A stretch of DNA of 64,000 nucleotides. Source: Amoeboaphelidium protococcarum. Its lineage: Eukaryota > Aphelidiomycota > Aphelidea. The notes beneath the pieces were generated by a model that did not search any database, had not been told where the DNA came from, and worked only from the letters and a program-made list of their open reading frames with translations. The stretch spans positions 1,612,001 to 1,676,000 of the forward strand of contig JALECJ010000020.1 of assembly GCA_023515745.1 (NCBI GenBank). The letters are read 5' to 3'. The first letter of the stretch is position 1. The number at the start of each line of letters is the position of its first letter. The translations under genes and the position numbers were made by a program. This document shows positions 33,300-44,558 of this stretch, piece by piece.

Positions 33300-36200
33300 T
33301 CACACGCCAGCAGATTTCAACGTGGGCGACAGTGGAGAAACTGCCTAAAGGACATCTTGATTATGCTCAAAATAAGACACCCTCTTTGCAAACTGGTAAT
33401 CTTCACTTCTCCAAAATGGATTATCCGTATCGACCTACGCCAAAGGGATCTTATACATATCGTTCTTGAGACTGTTATTAATGTTGTCTTTGAGATCTCC
33501 ATCACCAACATCTTTATGAGTCTCAGCCAACTTCCTCGTTGAACCCCACGAAAAGTCATCAAACTTGTAGAAGGCGTACGAGGGAAGCACGAGAGCATAG
33601 ACAGGGAAAGCAATCATATTCACAACCATGTAAAGCAACATCTTCAATTCACCCCGAGATAGACAAATTAGTACCTGGGAGCCGACAACACAAAGAATCG
33701 TCAGGAGTGCAGAAATCGGCGCCTGAGGAGAGATGATGGCCTGTAACACTATGAAAAGTCCATATATAAACATACCAGGCGACATGATCGTTCCCACAAA
33801 ATCAAGCAGGACAATAAATCTCATACTAAAGCAGAACAATCCACACAAATTAGACACATTGTATAGAGCAGCAAGATTATGCACTGTTGAGTTGATCCAA
33901 CGTCTTCTCTGAGACAGGAATACCGACCAAGAGTGAGGGATGGCAGTTTCGCACTGAGCATTAGGAGCAAAGGCGGTGAACCGACGTGGAAAATGCTTTA
34001 ACATCAGCGTGGTCAGGTACCGATCCTCACCAAGACTGAGCAGATTTTTTTCATGCAAAGTATTAGCCTGCGTTACACCATAGTCGGTCAAAATGTCGCG
34101 GGAAATTAGATAAGGAATTCGATTCTGCATGTCCGCCAAACGATACATTGAGAAGCAACCAGGGAGACAGGTGACAGTACCAAACAATGACTCAAAAGCT
34201 TTAGCATAGAAGTGATTATTGAAATACTCAAAGACCTGCAACGTTGTGAATATAGAATCATTAGGATTAGAAACTTGGGTAACTCCAGCGACTCCTATAA
34301 CATTTGGTTTCTTTTGCAGCACTCTACCCAGTTCTTAGATACCATTTTCCGATACAATTGTATCAGCATCAATCATGAGGCACGCATCAAATTATTCAAG
34401 ACGCAGACCAAGCTCGGTATGAGCCAAGTAATTCAATTCAAGCTCCAATGGCGACATCTATTGATGATAAAACATGCGACTGAGCAATCTCAGTAACAGC
34501 ATCTGAGAATCTCTCTTTCCCCTATTGCCAGGTTTGAATCTTTCATCAGGACGGCCCACTTTAGACACAACAATGTATGGCAATTGCTCATTATACACAC
34601 CACAATCAATCTAGGCATAGTTAATAGAATTCTTATCAGTTCCCAAAGATTCATACGGATAACACGAAGGAACACCATTTCTTTTGTGCTTCAACACGTC
34701 CAAGACTATAGCTGGTGTGACCATAGTATTTCCTTGTCCAACGATCATACCATCACATATAATAAACAACAGTTTTCCACCTGCATATTCACTTTAAGAC
34801 AGTGCACTTACTAGTTGTTAGATATTTTCTTTACTTTCAGTATAGCAAGGAATGAAGTACACAACATTAGGAAGCTTGCCAGGCAATTAATCAGTTTTAC
34901 TCTTCTTATCACCTCCAAACGGGTGTTTCCATGAGATGGAAAAGGCAGCAGCAAACTTGAATAATACCACGGCTACAATGATAAAATACACAACATTGGT
35001 AAATGAAGATATAGCTACACAAGACGTTGTTGTCCTATAATCAAATTTCCCAATCTTGTACAATTTGTCCAAACAATCCACAAAGCCGGGCTCCATCTAG
35101 AGCACGACATCACTGGGTATCTTATTACCAGCATATTGTTGAATAATATCCTCAGTTCGGTCATCGAAGAATGGCGGATACAATTTGCCGTAATACTCGG
35201 TAAGATTGTACACAGAGTTATCTATCTGAATCCATACGCCACCATTGGTATAATTGCGGTAATTGCCAAAATCAGCATACACAATTTGGCCAACTTCATA
35301 CTTATAAACAGCAGAATTGTCAAACACAGGCGCAATACTCTGCAATGGAGACAGCCTATAAGATTTTACATCCACTGTTCGACGAAGATCCTGAATTTTA
35401 CTATTCGACAATTAGTTGCATTAAGAGAATGCCAAAGAATCAGTTCGTGGGTAAACCGAAATGTCTTAACCAGCGTATTCATACACCTGAGCACGATCAC
35501 CCAAACTAAGAGGGACGAACGACGCATCGTAAACTTTGCCATTTTTAACAAAAAGAGCCTTACTAGTAAATTGGGCAGACAAGTAAACCTCGCCGACACT
35601 CATGAATCCGTAGAAAGGATTGGAGGACATTTGCGGACATAATGCAGCTTGCAGCACTGGCAATACGCAAACAAACAGAATATTCAGGATGGCGATCAAG
35701 ACACACAGCGTGATCTTTTCACGATTGGCCAGTCGCGCTTTCGCATCATTCATGCCCCAATATTTGATGTATAAAGAGTCAGGAATGTACCATGTACACA
35801 GCCAGACAAGTTTCAACCATATAGAACGCGATGATGTAAATGCTTCATCTGATGCGCACTTATACCAATTTTAACGATCTTATGGACTTACTGCAGGGGT
35901 TTCGGAAACGTATTGAGGAGGAGTTAAAGCATTCGAAGACTTGGACATCAAAGTTTATGCTCTCTCCTTGCGAATAATATCGCTTTTGCTACTGAGACGA
36001 ATAAGCAGTTTAGCAAGGACCCAATCTTGTACTTAAAAGATTTCAGATTAATCATCAAACTAGCAGTTGAATAACTTAAGCAGATTCTTAATAGGATCAA
36101 AGCTGGAGCTACCGACACGAGATTAAACTTAAATCCAACTACAACTTATAAACTGGGTTTAACTAAATTTCAATTTACTTACATCAAATGTATCTTTAGC

Positions 36201-37865
36201 CCCGAATACAGCGCAATCAATCTTATAAAGATCACCTTATGAGACCAACCAATCAGTTAAGACAACTAACGGATTACGGAAAATATGCTTATTCAGGACT
36301 ATTCCCAGCTTCTACTTTATTCCACCAAACTCTATAAATTGAGCAAATAACAATTATCCGTCAATATCAGCGGTCTCCACGTAATTAGGCCCGACTATCT
36401 CATGAACAAATTTGTTGGCTTTACATTCATTGCGCAGAAATGTCAGCACATCAAGACTGATTTTACTACCACATTATACCTGGTACAGAAAATTGTCATC
36501 AACATGGAATGTAATGGATGGCCCAACATCGACAATAATTCGATCCAGTTCATCAATTCGAGTTCTTACAATACTTTAAGTCCCATAGTGTAAAAGAATC
36601 CTAGTAGCTGCATCAACAACATTCAGAGACTGGGAGATAATGTTGACAATGCTGTTATCATCTTCAACCAAAATCTAGCAAAGCTATTCAGCATCACCAA
36701 ATCTCAATATTTCAGAATCTTGATAGAGCTTCAATCTCAAATACAAGTACGACAGGTAATTATACGAGTGTCTACCAACAGGATCAGTGGCTACTATAAA
36801 CGAAACTTCGGTACATTTCTGATTTGGCTTCAAGACATTATTCGCTCTCCATACTATCCAATTGGAAACAAAGTTGTACAGATTAGCACAGAGTTAGTCC
36901 TTGGCCAACTTCATCTCCGATGCATTGTTCTCCTTTGCAAAATTCAACCCAGTGTCAGATATATACGATCTCTCTTTAATCAGTCTAGATAAACCTCTGA
37001 TCTTTTTGATATCAATTGATTCATCAGGTTGAATGTACCCCAACATCTCTTCAGCAATTGGCAAACAGGGATCATGCGGATCGACATCACTAATGCTAAT
37101 GTACAAAACTGCAACAAAGATACGGATGACAGCTTCAATCTCCTTCACATGGAACTTTAGGAGCTTAAGTGATTCATAGAAGTTCTAAAATTTGGACTAG
37201 GCCTCAGCTACTGAGATTGAATTATTAACGAGAGGCGACTTTATCAATGAATATGTGCAGTTAGTGACCTTCTTTAGATTCGAGTCCATACCATGTACAA
37301 TAGCGGTAAATACATCAAACTGAGAGAGAGTGGCCATATCAGGTAATCTGATATTAAATTAAACGCCCATAAGTTGATAGTTGAACGGATAGTAGGCAAG
37401 ATCAACATGTGCAATAGTCTCTACACATTGCCTCGGCGTCTCGGCCACAGAGGTTAACAGATCGACAACACTCTATGCAGCCACGTACTTTGACACAAAT
37501 GAATTTGGAATTTTTGACAAAAGTTTTAACTCTTCATCACTTGATGGTGACAAAAGATCCACCTCTGTAGTTTCAAATATCAGCTGGCCAAGCATTAAAG
37601 TGGAGCATGTCTTTGCATTATTTACATCACCAGAGAGGACGACACTAGCTCTCTCTTAACCAGATACACAAGCTTAATCAAGAATAGACCTGAAACAACG
37701 CAGTATGTTATAAGAATTGATATCCTTGACATCCGTAATGTCAGTGGCAGACTGTACATGCGATAAATACAGCCTCCCACTCTTCACCTGCTCTCTCAAA
37801 TCAATCCGCTCATCCTTAACACTATGAAACCAAAACTCTTCATTTCCATTAAATGAAAACTTCAT
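33300..37865 (-). CDS. CHS: Chitin synthase with N-terminal myosin-motor-like domain
   Basis: One open frame of 1521 aa with no TGA. Residues ~1-600 resemble a myosin motor: SYNILRCFRSILDQACVSGQ, LGQLIFETTEV, YESLKLLKFHVKEIEAVIRI, then AVLYISISD and LCANLYNFVSNWIVWRAN. The P-loop is degenerate, LSGDVNNAKT instead of GESGAGKT. From ~675 come membrane helices (WLCTWYIPDSLYIKYWGMND), a cytochrome-b5-like segment (~850, VWIQIDNSVYNLTEYY) and the catalytic domain: LMIDADTIV (~1165), EDRYLTTLML (~1280) and QRRRW (~1315), then C-terminal helices. This layout is that of fungal class V/VII chitin synthases, plasma-membrane enzymes that make wall chitin from UDP-GlcNAc. The myosin part probably does not hydrolyse ATP. 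Confidence 0.93.
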
Positions 37866-38585
37866 GATATTGCAATATATTATTATGCACTAAAGCACCT
37901 TTACAACTAACAATAAAATGGAGGTTGAAACAGCAAGAAAACAATGGCAATGATATGGAATGCCGCGCTGTACTGTATAAGTGTTTGTTTACGCACTCGC
38001 TCTCTATTGAGTCAATGGCGATCAGCCAAGGCAAGGAGGTTTGAAACGGAACAGATGGCCAAGCAATCCTCATCGCAGCGGAAGGGAATAATACATGCTA
38101 TACCGCCCTAGCTAATGCTTGTATAGCATCATCTGTTGACTTACTTTGCGCATTTTGAAACATTGTAAAATAATATCTGATTTACGACGGCCTTTATAGT
38201 GCGCGTGAAAAAGAACAAGAAGATTACGCCCCGGAGTTATTAATGGATGAGGGAGTGCCTCTCACCGGTCCTGTCTTGAATCTCAAGATATCGATTGTCA
38301 TAATATTTGGGGCAATCCCTACATAGTATTTTTTCATTGTTGGGCCTACGTTTATTGTAATGCCTAGATATCTTAAAGACACATGTGTTCAACGCCTGAT
38401 GACTTGGCAGGTCACCGTTTCACGAACAGTGATTGTTCATTGGCTTTGTGTTCAATTGTACTTTGCACAATCAGAATACTGAAGTGGTGATTACAATATA
38501 GCTGGGTGTTCGTTTCTTTTTAGTTTCAAAGTCTTATATTTAAATTGTTTATCGTGTAAATATACTTCTACCAAAATCAGTTACG
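37866..38585. promoter_or_regulatory. 720-bp divergent intergenic region
   Basis: Between the chitin synthase start (minus) and the second calcium-binding gene (plus), possibly a shared promoter for two wall/surface genes. No coding potential or repeat was recognised. Confidence 0.35.
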
Positions 38586-39740
38586 ATGTATCATACAATT
38601 TACTGCGTTTACCTGGCGTCGTTAGTTCCCGGCTTAGTTTCAATCTTGGCGTCTGCTGAATCTCCGCCTATAAATCGCCCGTAAGCGAATACTCCACCGT
38701 GCTCCAGTGAACCTCTTGTAGTAAAGACTGCAACATCGACAGACTGCTCTACGGCAACTGCTGCTGCGAGAATTACAACTGCTGCTCCACCCTAAATTGC
38801 CACTCCGTGTGCAAGTTGCGTTGCATCTCCAACTCCTTGCCCTTCCTCCTCGCGCACAACACCTGCAGTTGTCACTTCTGTGTAGCCGATAATCTCTACG
38901 CCATCATCTAATGTGCCATGTACTACTTGTGCTTATTATCCTCCACCTCAAAATCCTCCTACGCCTTAGCCGCCTATTTCTCCTCCTGACAAGTAGCCGC
39001 CGCCACGTCCTCCTAGTACTCCCCCACCTCCCCCACCTCCACCTTCAGACGATCCTAACAATCCACCTAGTACGCCCCGATCTCCTGGACCTAGGCCACC
39101 TTCATCGTCGTCACCAAAGCCCCCGTCAAACAGCAGGCCGCGTAGTACTGGTAAAAATGCTAAAGGGGGTGGCGGTGGGGAATGTCCATTGATATTTGAT
39201 ATGAACAAAGATGGTGTCGTCTCCGCGTCTCTGAAGACTGGCATCTCGAAAGATCCTTCTAACCCACATTTACGCCACGGTGGTGCAGTTGGTGGCGATA
39301 AAATGCTTGCCATGTCAGATTTGAATGGAAATGGATTGATTGATATTCATGAGGTGTTTGGCGACTAAACGCTGAGTCCATTCACTCGCAAACCATATAA
39401 AGCATCTAATGGCTTTGACGCGCTTCATAAGCTGGCCATGGAAATGCAGACTGTACCTGGATGTCAAGGAGGTACGGAACAGCGGGACCATGATAGTCTG
39501 CTAGTGTCATTGTCCTCAGTCAAAAAGTGTCTCAACACTCGCGGCTTTGACTTGGGTTTCATTAGCGATACGAATATTGCTATACTTGAACCTCTGGGGG
39601 ATGCGGATCTGGTTGACGTGACTGAATATGCTCATACTCCCGATGATTATCGTAATGGCGTCCTTCATGGCTAAAAGGGATCTTTCTATGCCAAAGATGG
39701 AACTAAGCATTAAGTTGATGATGTTTGGTTCAGAAAGTGA
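38586..39740 (+). CDS. Secreted Pro-rich protein with bacterial-type calcium-binding domain (copy 2)
   Basis: A 384-aa intronless paralogue of the protein at 27480-29126. Signal peptide MYHTIYCVYLASLVPGLVSI, a short Thr/Ala/Cys-rich part, and a Pro-rich spacer (PPPRPPSTPPPPPPPP) replace the long Ser/Thr and PPSRE repeats of copy 1. The C-terminal ~200 residues are almost the same as copy 1: CPLIFDMNKDGVVSASLKTG, MSDLNGNGLIDIHEVFGD and KHQVDDVWFRK-TGA, with a few substitutions (PECQ to PGCQ, NCLNTRGID to KCLNTRGFD). The two genes differ mainly in their repeat stalk, as expected of surface proteins. Confidence 0.85.
39130..39740 (+). repeat. Inverted duplicate, copy B (calcium-binding domain)
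   Basis: Mate of 27480-28095 in opposite orientation, ~11 kb away. Similarity covers the Gly hinge to the stop codon. Confidence 0.75.
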
Positions 39741-40096
39741 TTTAATGTCTATCATCAGTACGCTCAACAACCGTTGTCCTTTGAATGTAATACTGCTGAT
39801 GTACATCATCCGCCTTAAAACCGTGAAAACCTCTATGCGATGAATGTTATTTGTTTTGGTGATATAGTTCTTTTACTTTATTCCACACAGTTTTCAGTCT
39901 ACTACCATCTACGCGCCAAAAAAGCTCATTGTGAGTAGATTTTATGAACAACAAGTTTGCCGATGGATGACACCCAAAAGCTGCCCAAGAACGGCAGAGA
40001 CGCTCTACTTGTAAATCCTTAAAGCGGGATATTCGAGAAGCTAACAGATTGCAACAAAAAAGCCTGCAGAATATATTATTTTTGACAATGAGTAAA
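39741..40096. other. Intergenic, nothing recognised
   Basis: Convergent 356-bp spacer between the calcium-binding gene and VPS29. Probably two 3' UTRs. Confidence 0.4.
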
Positions 40097-40785
40097 TCAA
40101 TCAGTTTAAACGTTACTGCTCAGCGATTAGCGCGTCTAAAACTGCATCTTGTCAACTTTGACCGAGTCATCAGAGGCTATATACTTGTACATGTAGACAG
40201 TGACGGATTCTGGTTTCACGTCGAGCAGAGCAAAGGAAGGAACGATCGAGCGAGATCCAGTCAAAGCATTGTACCTTACCTGTGAGCACATTCCTGGGTT
40301 AAGAAACAATGTATTATCTCTTTCGAATGCCACAACACCATCCACTGCAGTTTCGTCATTGTACACAAGGATATTAACGTCCAACTATCTAGCTGTCATT
40401 CCAAGTTCTTCATTCAGCATCTCTCCTGCACCAACATCAGATGAGGAGGAATACAGAGTGGCAATAGAAGACACGACGCCAATTTTGACATTCTCCACAC
40501 TCACAACTTTGTAGTCTGGTACACTTTAGTCCTCACTATCCCAAATACTTCTGACCGTGTGCAAATTGTGACTGATAGACTTTAAAAAGTCAAAAGTCTC
40601 TCGCGTCACCAAATTACCATTGCATATTATTGCTCCAATCTTACCAGGAGTCTACATTTAATTGAAATCATCCACACGGTAAGACATGGTAAATAATTTA
40701 TAATTACCAATAATTTTTTGAATTTATTTGGTAGATCCACAGATCTATTGGGAATATTCAAATTGCCGCAAATTAAAACCAGCAT
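40097..40785 (-). CDS. VPS29: Retromer subunit VPS29 with lost metal-site residues
   Basis: Two exons (40708-40785, 40097-40651) across a 56-nt intron; 210 aa. It starts MLVLICGNLNIPNRSVDLPN, then KFKKLLTPGKIGAIICNGNL, aligning with VPS29 MLVLVLGDLHIPHR...[23 protein letters not shown]. It continues SISHNLHTVRSIWD, LDVNILVYNDETAVDGVVAF, NTLFLNPGM and YNALTGSRSIVPSFALLDVK. VPS29 has a metallophosphoesterase fold and binds VPS35 in endosomal retromer. The usual GDLHIP is GNLNIP, and SGHTHKFEAF is VYNDETAVDGVVAF, so most metal ligands are missing. The C-terminus is slightly extended (FQTRQSLSSNVQTD). Confidence 0.88.
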
Positions 40786-40896
40786 ATTTGTTAGTTTGAT
40801 CAAGTGCCAAGTATAAGAAGAAAGAAGACAATCATAACAGTGAATAAGAAGAGGCTGAAAATAACAGACAATAATGTAAAAGTATAGAAGTTATAA

Positions 40897-41448
40897 TCAA
40901 ATGTTGTATTTCCGTGCAATGTTCATGAATGTAGACTCGTGATCATATGTAGATTGTTCAGTTAAATGATGAGGTTACTGGATCCTAGGTAGAATTGAAG
41001 ACTACTCGGAAGGTGTTAATTGTGCAGCGATTGTAGAAGAATTCATCGAGCGATCAGTCGCGGAAGGCAACGTGACGCGTGGGAGCCACGTTGACATTTA
41101 ATTACGAGGTGGATGGATGTATTAATCTTCATCTTCTACTAGGGCATCTTGTACCAGGGCTACTATATCATCCACAACATTATTATCATTATTATCGACA
41201 TTTTAACAGCCAAGATCTTCATCAACCAGAGCTTATTCCACAGTATTGAGCACCCAATCGAGACTCTGCTCTTCCTTCTCATACTATTCATCCGATACCG
41301 CATCATTCCTCTCACGACCGCCTGTGAGCGCTTACTCTCTGTACCTGTTCGGTTAATAACTTTAATCATTTCTACTCATATGAAGAGGTGTCTTATTTTA
41401 CACAACACTCACTGAATCCCACGGACTTATAGTTCCTGAATACTCCAT
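40897..41448 (-). CDS. Hypothetical acidic, Gln/Asn-rich protein
   Basis: An unrecognised 183-aa open frame starting MEYSGTISPWDSVSVVQNKT and ending NIARKYNI-TGA. The middle part is acidic (QALVDEDLGCQNVDNNDNN, then DDIVALVQDALVEDEDQ). No signal peptide or membrane span is present. It lies 111 bp upstream of VPS29 on the same strand and beside the mobile-element island. Support is only the long TGA-free frame with an ATG. Confidence 0.45.
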
Positions 41449-41529
41449 TTTAAATTTCTGCTATATTTTCTATATATTACTGTTATTATAGTGAGAACTT
41501 TGTAAACGTTATAATTATGATAAGTTAGC

Positions 41530-41553
41530 CTACACCGTCAACTTTCAAACCAG
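41530..41553 (+). repeat. Left 24-bp inverted repeat of outer element
   Basis: Begins CTACACCGTCAACTT. It matches the reverse complement of 47053-47076 at 21 of 24 positions. Extra direct copies of TACACCGTCAACT occur at 41705-41717 and 41723-41735. Likely the terminal repeat of a 5.5-kb mobile element into which the hAT copy later inserted. No clear target-site duplication was seen. Confidence 0.6.
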
Positions 41554-41955
41554 CGGATTCCAGCGATCGCTTTGAATCTTGCTGGAAAGTTTCTTGAAAT
41601 CGCCCCGAAACCAGAATTACTGTTTTTCTTTCGAAACCAGACTTTAAACAATAAGGAATCAGAGTGTCATATTTTAGCTGATATCAGTGCTGGAATCCAA
41701 TGGATACACCGTCAACTATGAATACACCGTCAACTGTTGTCATATGATCATTCCATTCCCCCGCTCGCTTCTTCCTTATCATACTGACTCATGTCTTTGA
41801 GCGAAAGGTATTGCATTGTCATATTAGGACTCATTCATTCAGGTAATCCAATGCCACCCATCTGTTTGTTAAGGCTCCTGGCCTGATGATAGGACTACTT
41901 GCAGTTGCAGTTGACATGAATCTGACAAGGCCGAGTGAAGTTGTTGTCTCTACAA

Positions 41956-41963
41956 GTTGGATT
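41956..41963. repeat. 8-bp target-site duplication, left copy
   Basis: GTTGGATT directly before the hAT element; the identical word follows the element at 45808-45815. Eight-bp duplications are the hallmark of hAT insertion. Confidence 0.9.
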
Positions 41964-42395
41964 CAGTGGCGTATCTAGCGGTACGCAAGGGTACGCGTAG
42001 CGTACCCAAAATTTTGAGATTTCAGTTTAATGTGCGTACCAATGCTGAGATAAAGGAAAATTTTTTAAAATTCAAACACATATTTCCATCGTAACACATC
42101 ATTTTTTTCGCTATCCATGTAATCTTCTGTCTGACTTCGCGAGAAAAGCATCCTTAGCAGCGTCTGTGTCTATCATTTTCAAAAGGTCGTTGTTCATCTT
42201 ACCGACCATGAGATTATTCAATCTGTCTCCAGTCTGAGTCTTTCTTTATTGATTATTCACCTGATTTAACGCGCTAAATGATCGCTCGCACTCCGCAGAG
42301 TTAACTGCAATGACGGCCACCTTACTAAGCAGTATAATCAAAGTCGGATGGGACGCTTCACGAATCAAATTATGCTTGACTAGTTAATTTAAGAG

Positions 42396-42452
42396 TATAA
42401 CTACATTGCACTCTAAAGTTATCTGACTACATTGCACTCTAAAGTTATCTGA
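42396..42452. repeat. 26-bp tandem duplication that breaks the transposase frame
   Basis: Two nearly perfect copies of a 26-bp unit containing CTACATTGCACTCTAAAGTT. Because 26 is not a multiple of 3 it shifts the frame. One copy alone would join the upstream frame to the hATC frame. Confidence 0.85.
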
Positions 42453-44492
42453 GAAGCAGCGACTTTGGCTTATACCATATCATATTCATCAATTAAATTG
42501 CTTTAACTCAGATCAAACTATTCAGATATAATATCAAAATCAATCTTCAAGTCTGAATCGAACCTCACTAATTTTTGGATCTCTTAAAAAGCCTTAAGAA
42601 CCTAGGATTCGAATCTTTATTCCAAATGATCAAGTATAGCCTCGTAGACAGGGATATAGAACTTGGACCTAAAATTATCAAGAGTATAGTCTTCATATAC
42701 AGGAAGCGCTTTCGCCGCCTACTATACGCAATCGAAGATAAACTTATGCTTATTAACAGCTTTTAAGTCACCATCAATTAATCTGCAATATTCAACAGAA
42801 GTAGTATAAATCGCGGAACATTGAGAGTTGTTAGACTTCATCTAAAGCAACCAGATTTTGAATGACTCGACTTCACTCATCATCTGCAAAAAGTCCAATT
42901 ACGACGACTGCAAAGTCTCCGATAACCATTACATTTTCTTGTAGAGAGGCTGCAATAAAAACAACGACGCTATAACAGTAACACGCTACAAATCACGGAT
43001 AAATGATTGGGAAACATTCTCAGATTTGAAATATTAGATCAAAGCCGGATAGATGTTAGCAAACACCTCCAAATTCCCAGACCGACTTGTCCATCTGGTG
43101 TCACAAATTGATTACATTGTGGTCTTTGCCTGAACTTTAAATGATTGATCCGATCTCATTTAATCAATGTAGCCATTTAAACCATGCATTCTACAAGGAG
43201 AAGACCTGATATGCCCCACCACGGAGTCAATAGTAGCGAATAAGTCGATACACTATTTAATACCTTTACTCACATCACCCACAAGTAAGTTTAGGCGATG
43301 GGCAGAACACCATATGTACACACTTTTTGGCGCTGTTTTCCTAATTTCGGCCTAAACACCTTTAAACTCTCCTCGCATATTCGACGCACCATCGTAGCAT
43401 TAGCCTACAATGTTGCGAGCATCAATCCGCAAATCTTCTAATACGCGTAAGATATGATAAGAAAGAGCTAATCCAGTCTTCTCGGTGACAGGAGATAAAT
43501 CTACCAGCCGTTCTTCAACCAGATATTTCTTTCTCTTCACTAGATAGCGAACACAAACAGCAATTTGATACTGTCCACAATTGTCGGTAGTCTCATCCAC
43601 CATCAAGCTAAAGAATCGGCTTTTCTCAATGCTCTAGACCATAAGTTTGAGAACAGAGTTAACCATTCCAGCGGTCATCTCATTCTGTATCGAAGGCGAA
43701 GTATAGGTAGCATTACCATACATTAGCGGCAAACTTTTGGCGTAGCTATCGCAATGCTTAGCTATTAAGTCTAAGATTCCAAGGTAGAGACCTCTATTTA
43801 CGGAATCCTCAGACTCATCATGACCTCTAAACGGCATACCAAGTTATATCAACAATTTAATGACATCATGTTTCACCAGTACATTATATTCACGCAACCT
43901 TTCAGCTTCTTGCTCGGCCAAGATTTGTTATTGAGACTATTTCTATAACTAAACATGCAACTATAAAGTCGGATCATCCTATAGACACTTATGCCGGCTG
44001 AAAAGAGTAAGACAATCCAGATGTTCCTATGACTCTTAATGCTCTGCAGCAGTGCTATAAATATTAGTCCAATTCTGATAGCCAGAGGTAAGTTTTCCCT
44101 AATTCAAACTATTACGTTGGTAAGAAAATAGTCTACAATGATAGCAGAACATCAGATCATTCACTGCACAGTATTCGAGTGTCAATCGATACTTATCATA
44201 ATAGCTTTTAAACCATTTAAAATTACATTTTCTTCCGTCTCCACCGACGGGGAACACATGATTCTTAGATACTTAGACAGGGCCCAATTTCAGAGCAAAT
44301 TTTAGAGATAAATCATTATCAACGACAGTCAGCCCATCGAGACGCGTGCTCTTACTACAATATTGATCAAATGAAGTCGTATCATCACACACCGCACGGT
44401 TTATTAATGCGGATTGACCACCAGATCTTAAACAGTCATCAAAAGGCAGCTCATCAACACCTACATCCTACACTGATTATAAATTATCTACA

Positions 44493-44558
44493 GTACTACC
44501 AACATCTTCGGTGGGATTATCTACAGTACTACCAACATCTTCGGTGGAATTAGTTGAG
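44493..44558. repeat. 33-bp in-frame tandem repeat in the transposase linker
   Basis: Two copies encoding TEDVGSTVDN(P/L) on the minus strand. In frame and harmless to the ORF. Lies in the low-complexity linker between protease and zinc finger. Bounds are approximate. Confidence 0.75.

Larger units (their letters stand above)
41449..41963. other. Left flank of hAT element with repeated TACACCGTCAACT motifs
   Basis: 515 bp with no convincing gene. Contains the left outer repeat and two more copies of its core, plus several short CGAAACCAGA-like words near 41605-41645. A short interrupted reading frame runs up to the hAT insertion site. Confidence 0.4.

Noticed and set aside
35838-35880. GTAAGT...CAG pair upstream of the chitin synthase part
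   Set aside because: Removing 43 nt would break the frame; the unspliced frame reads through with plausible protein (DRQNWYKCASDEAF).
40688-40707. VPS29 start at the ATG in 40685-40687 (MSYRVDDFN...)
   Set aside because: That ATG lies inside the intron; the upstream exon MLVLICGNLNIP matches the family start.
44371-44553. Plus-strand repeat ORF (YYQHLRW repeats)
   Set aside because: Antisense of the 33-bp repeat in the transposase linker.
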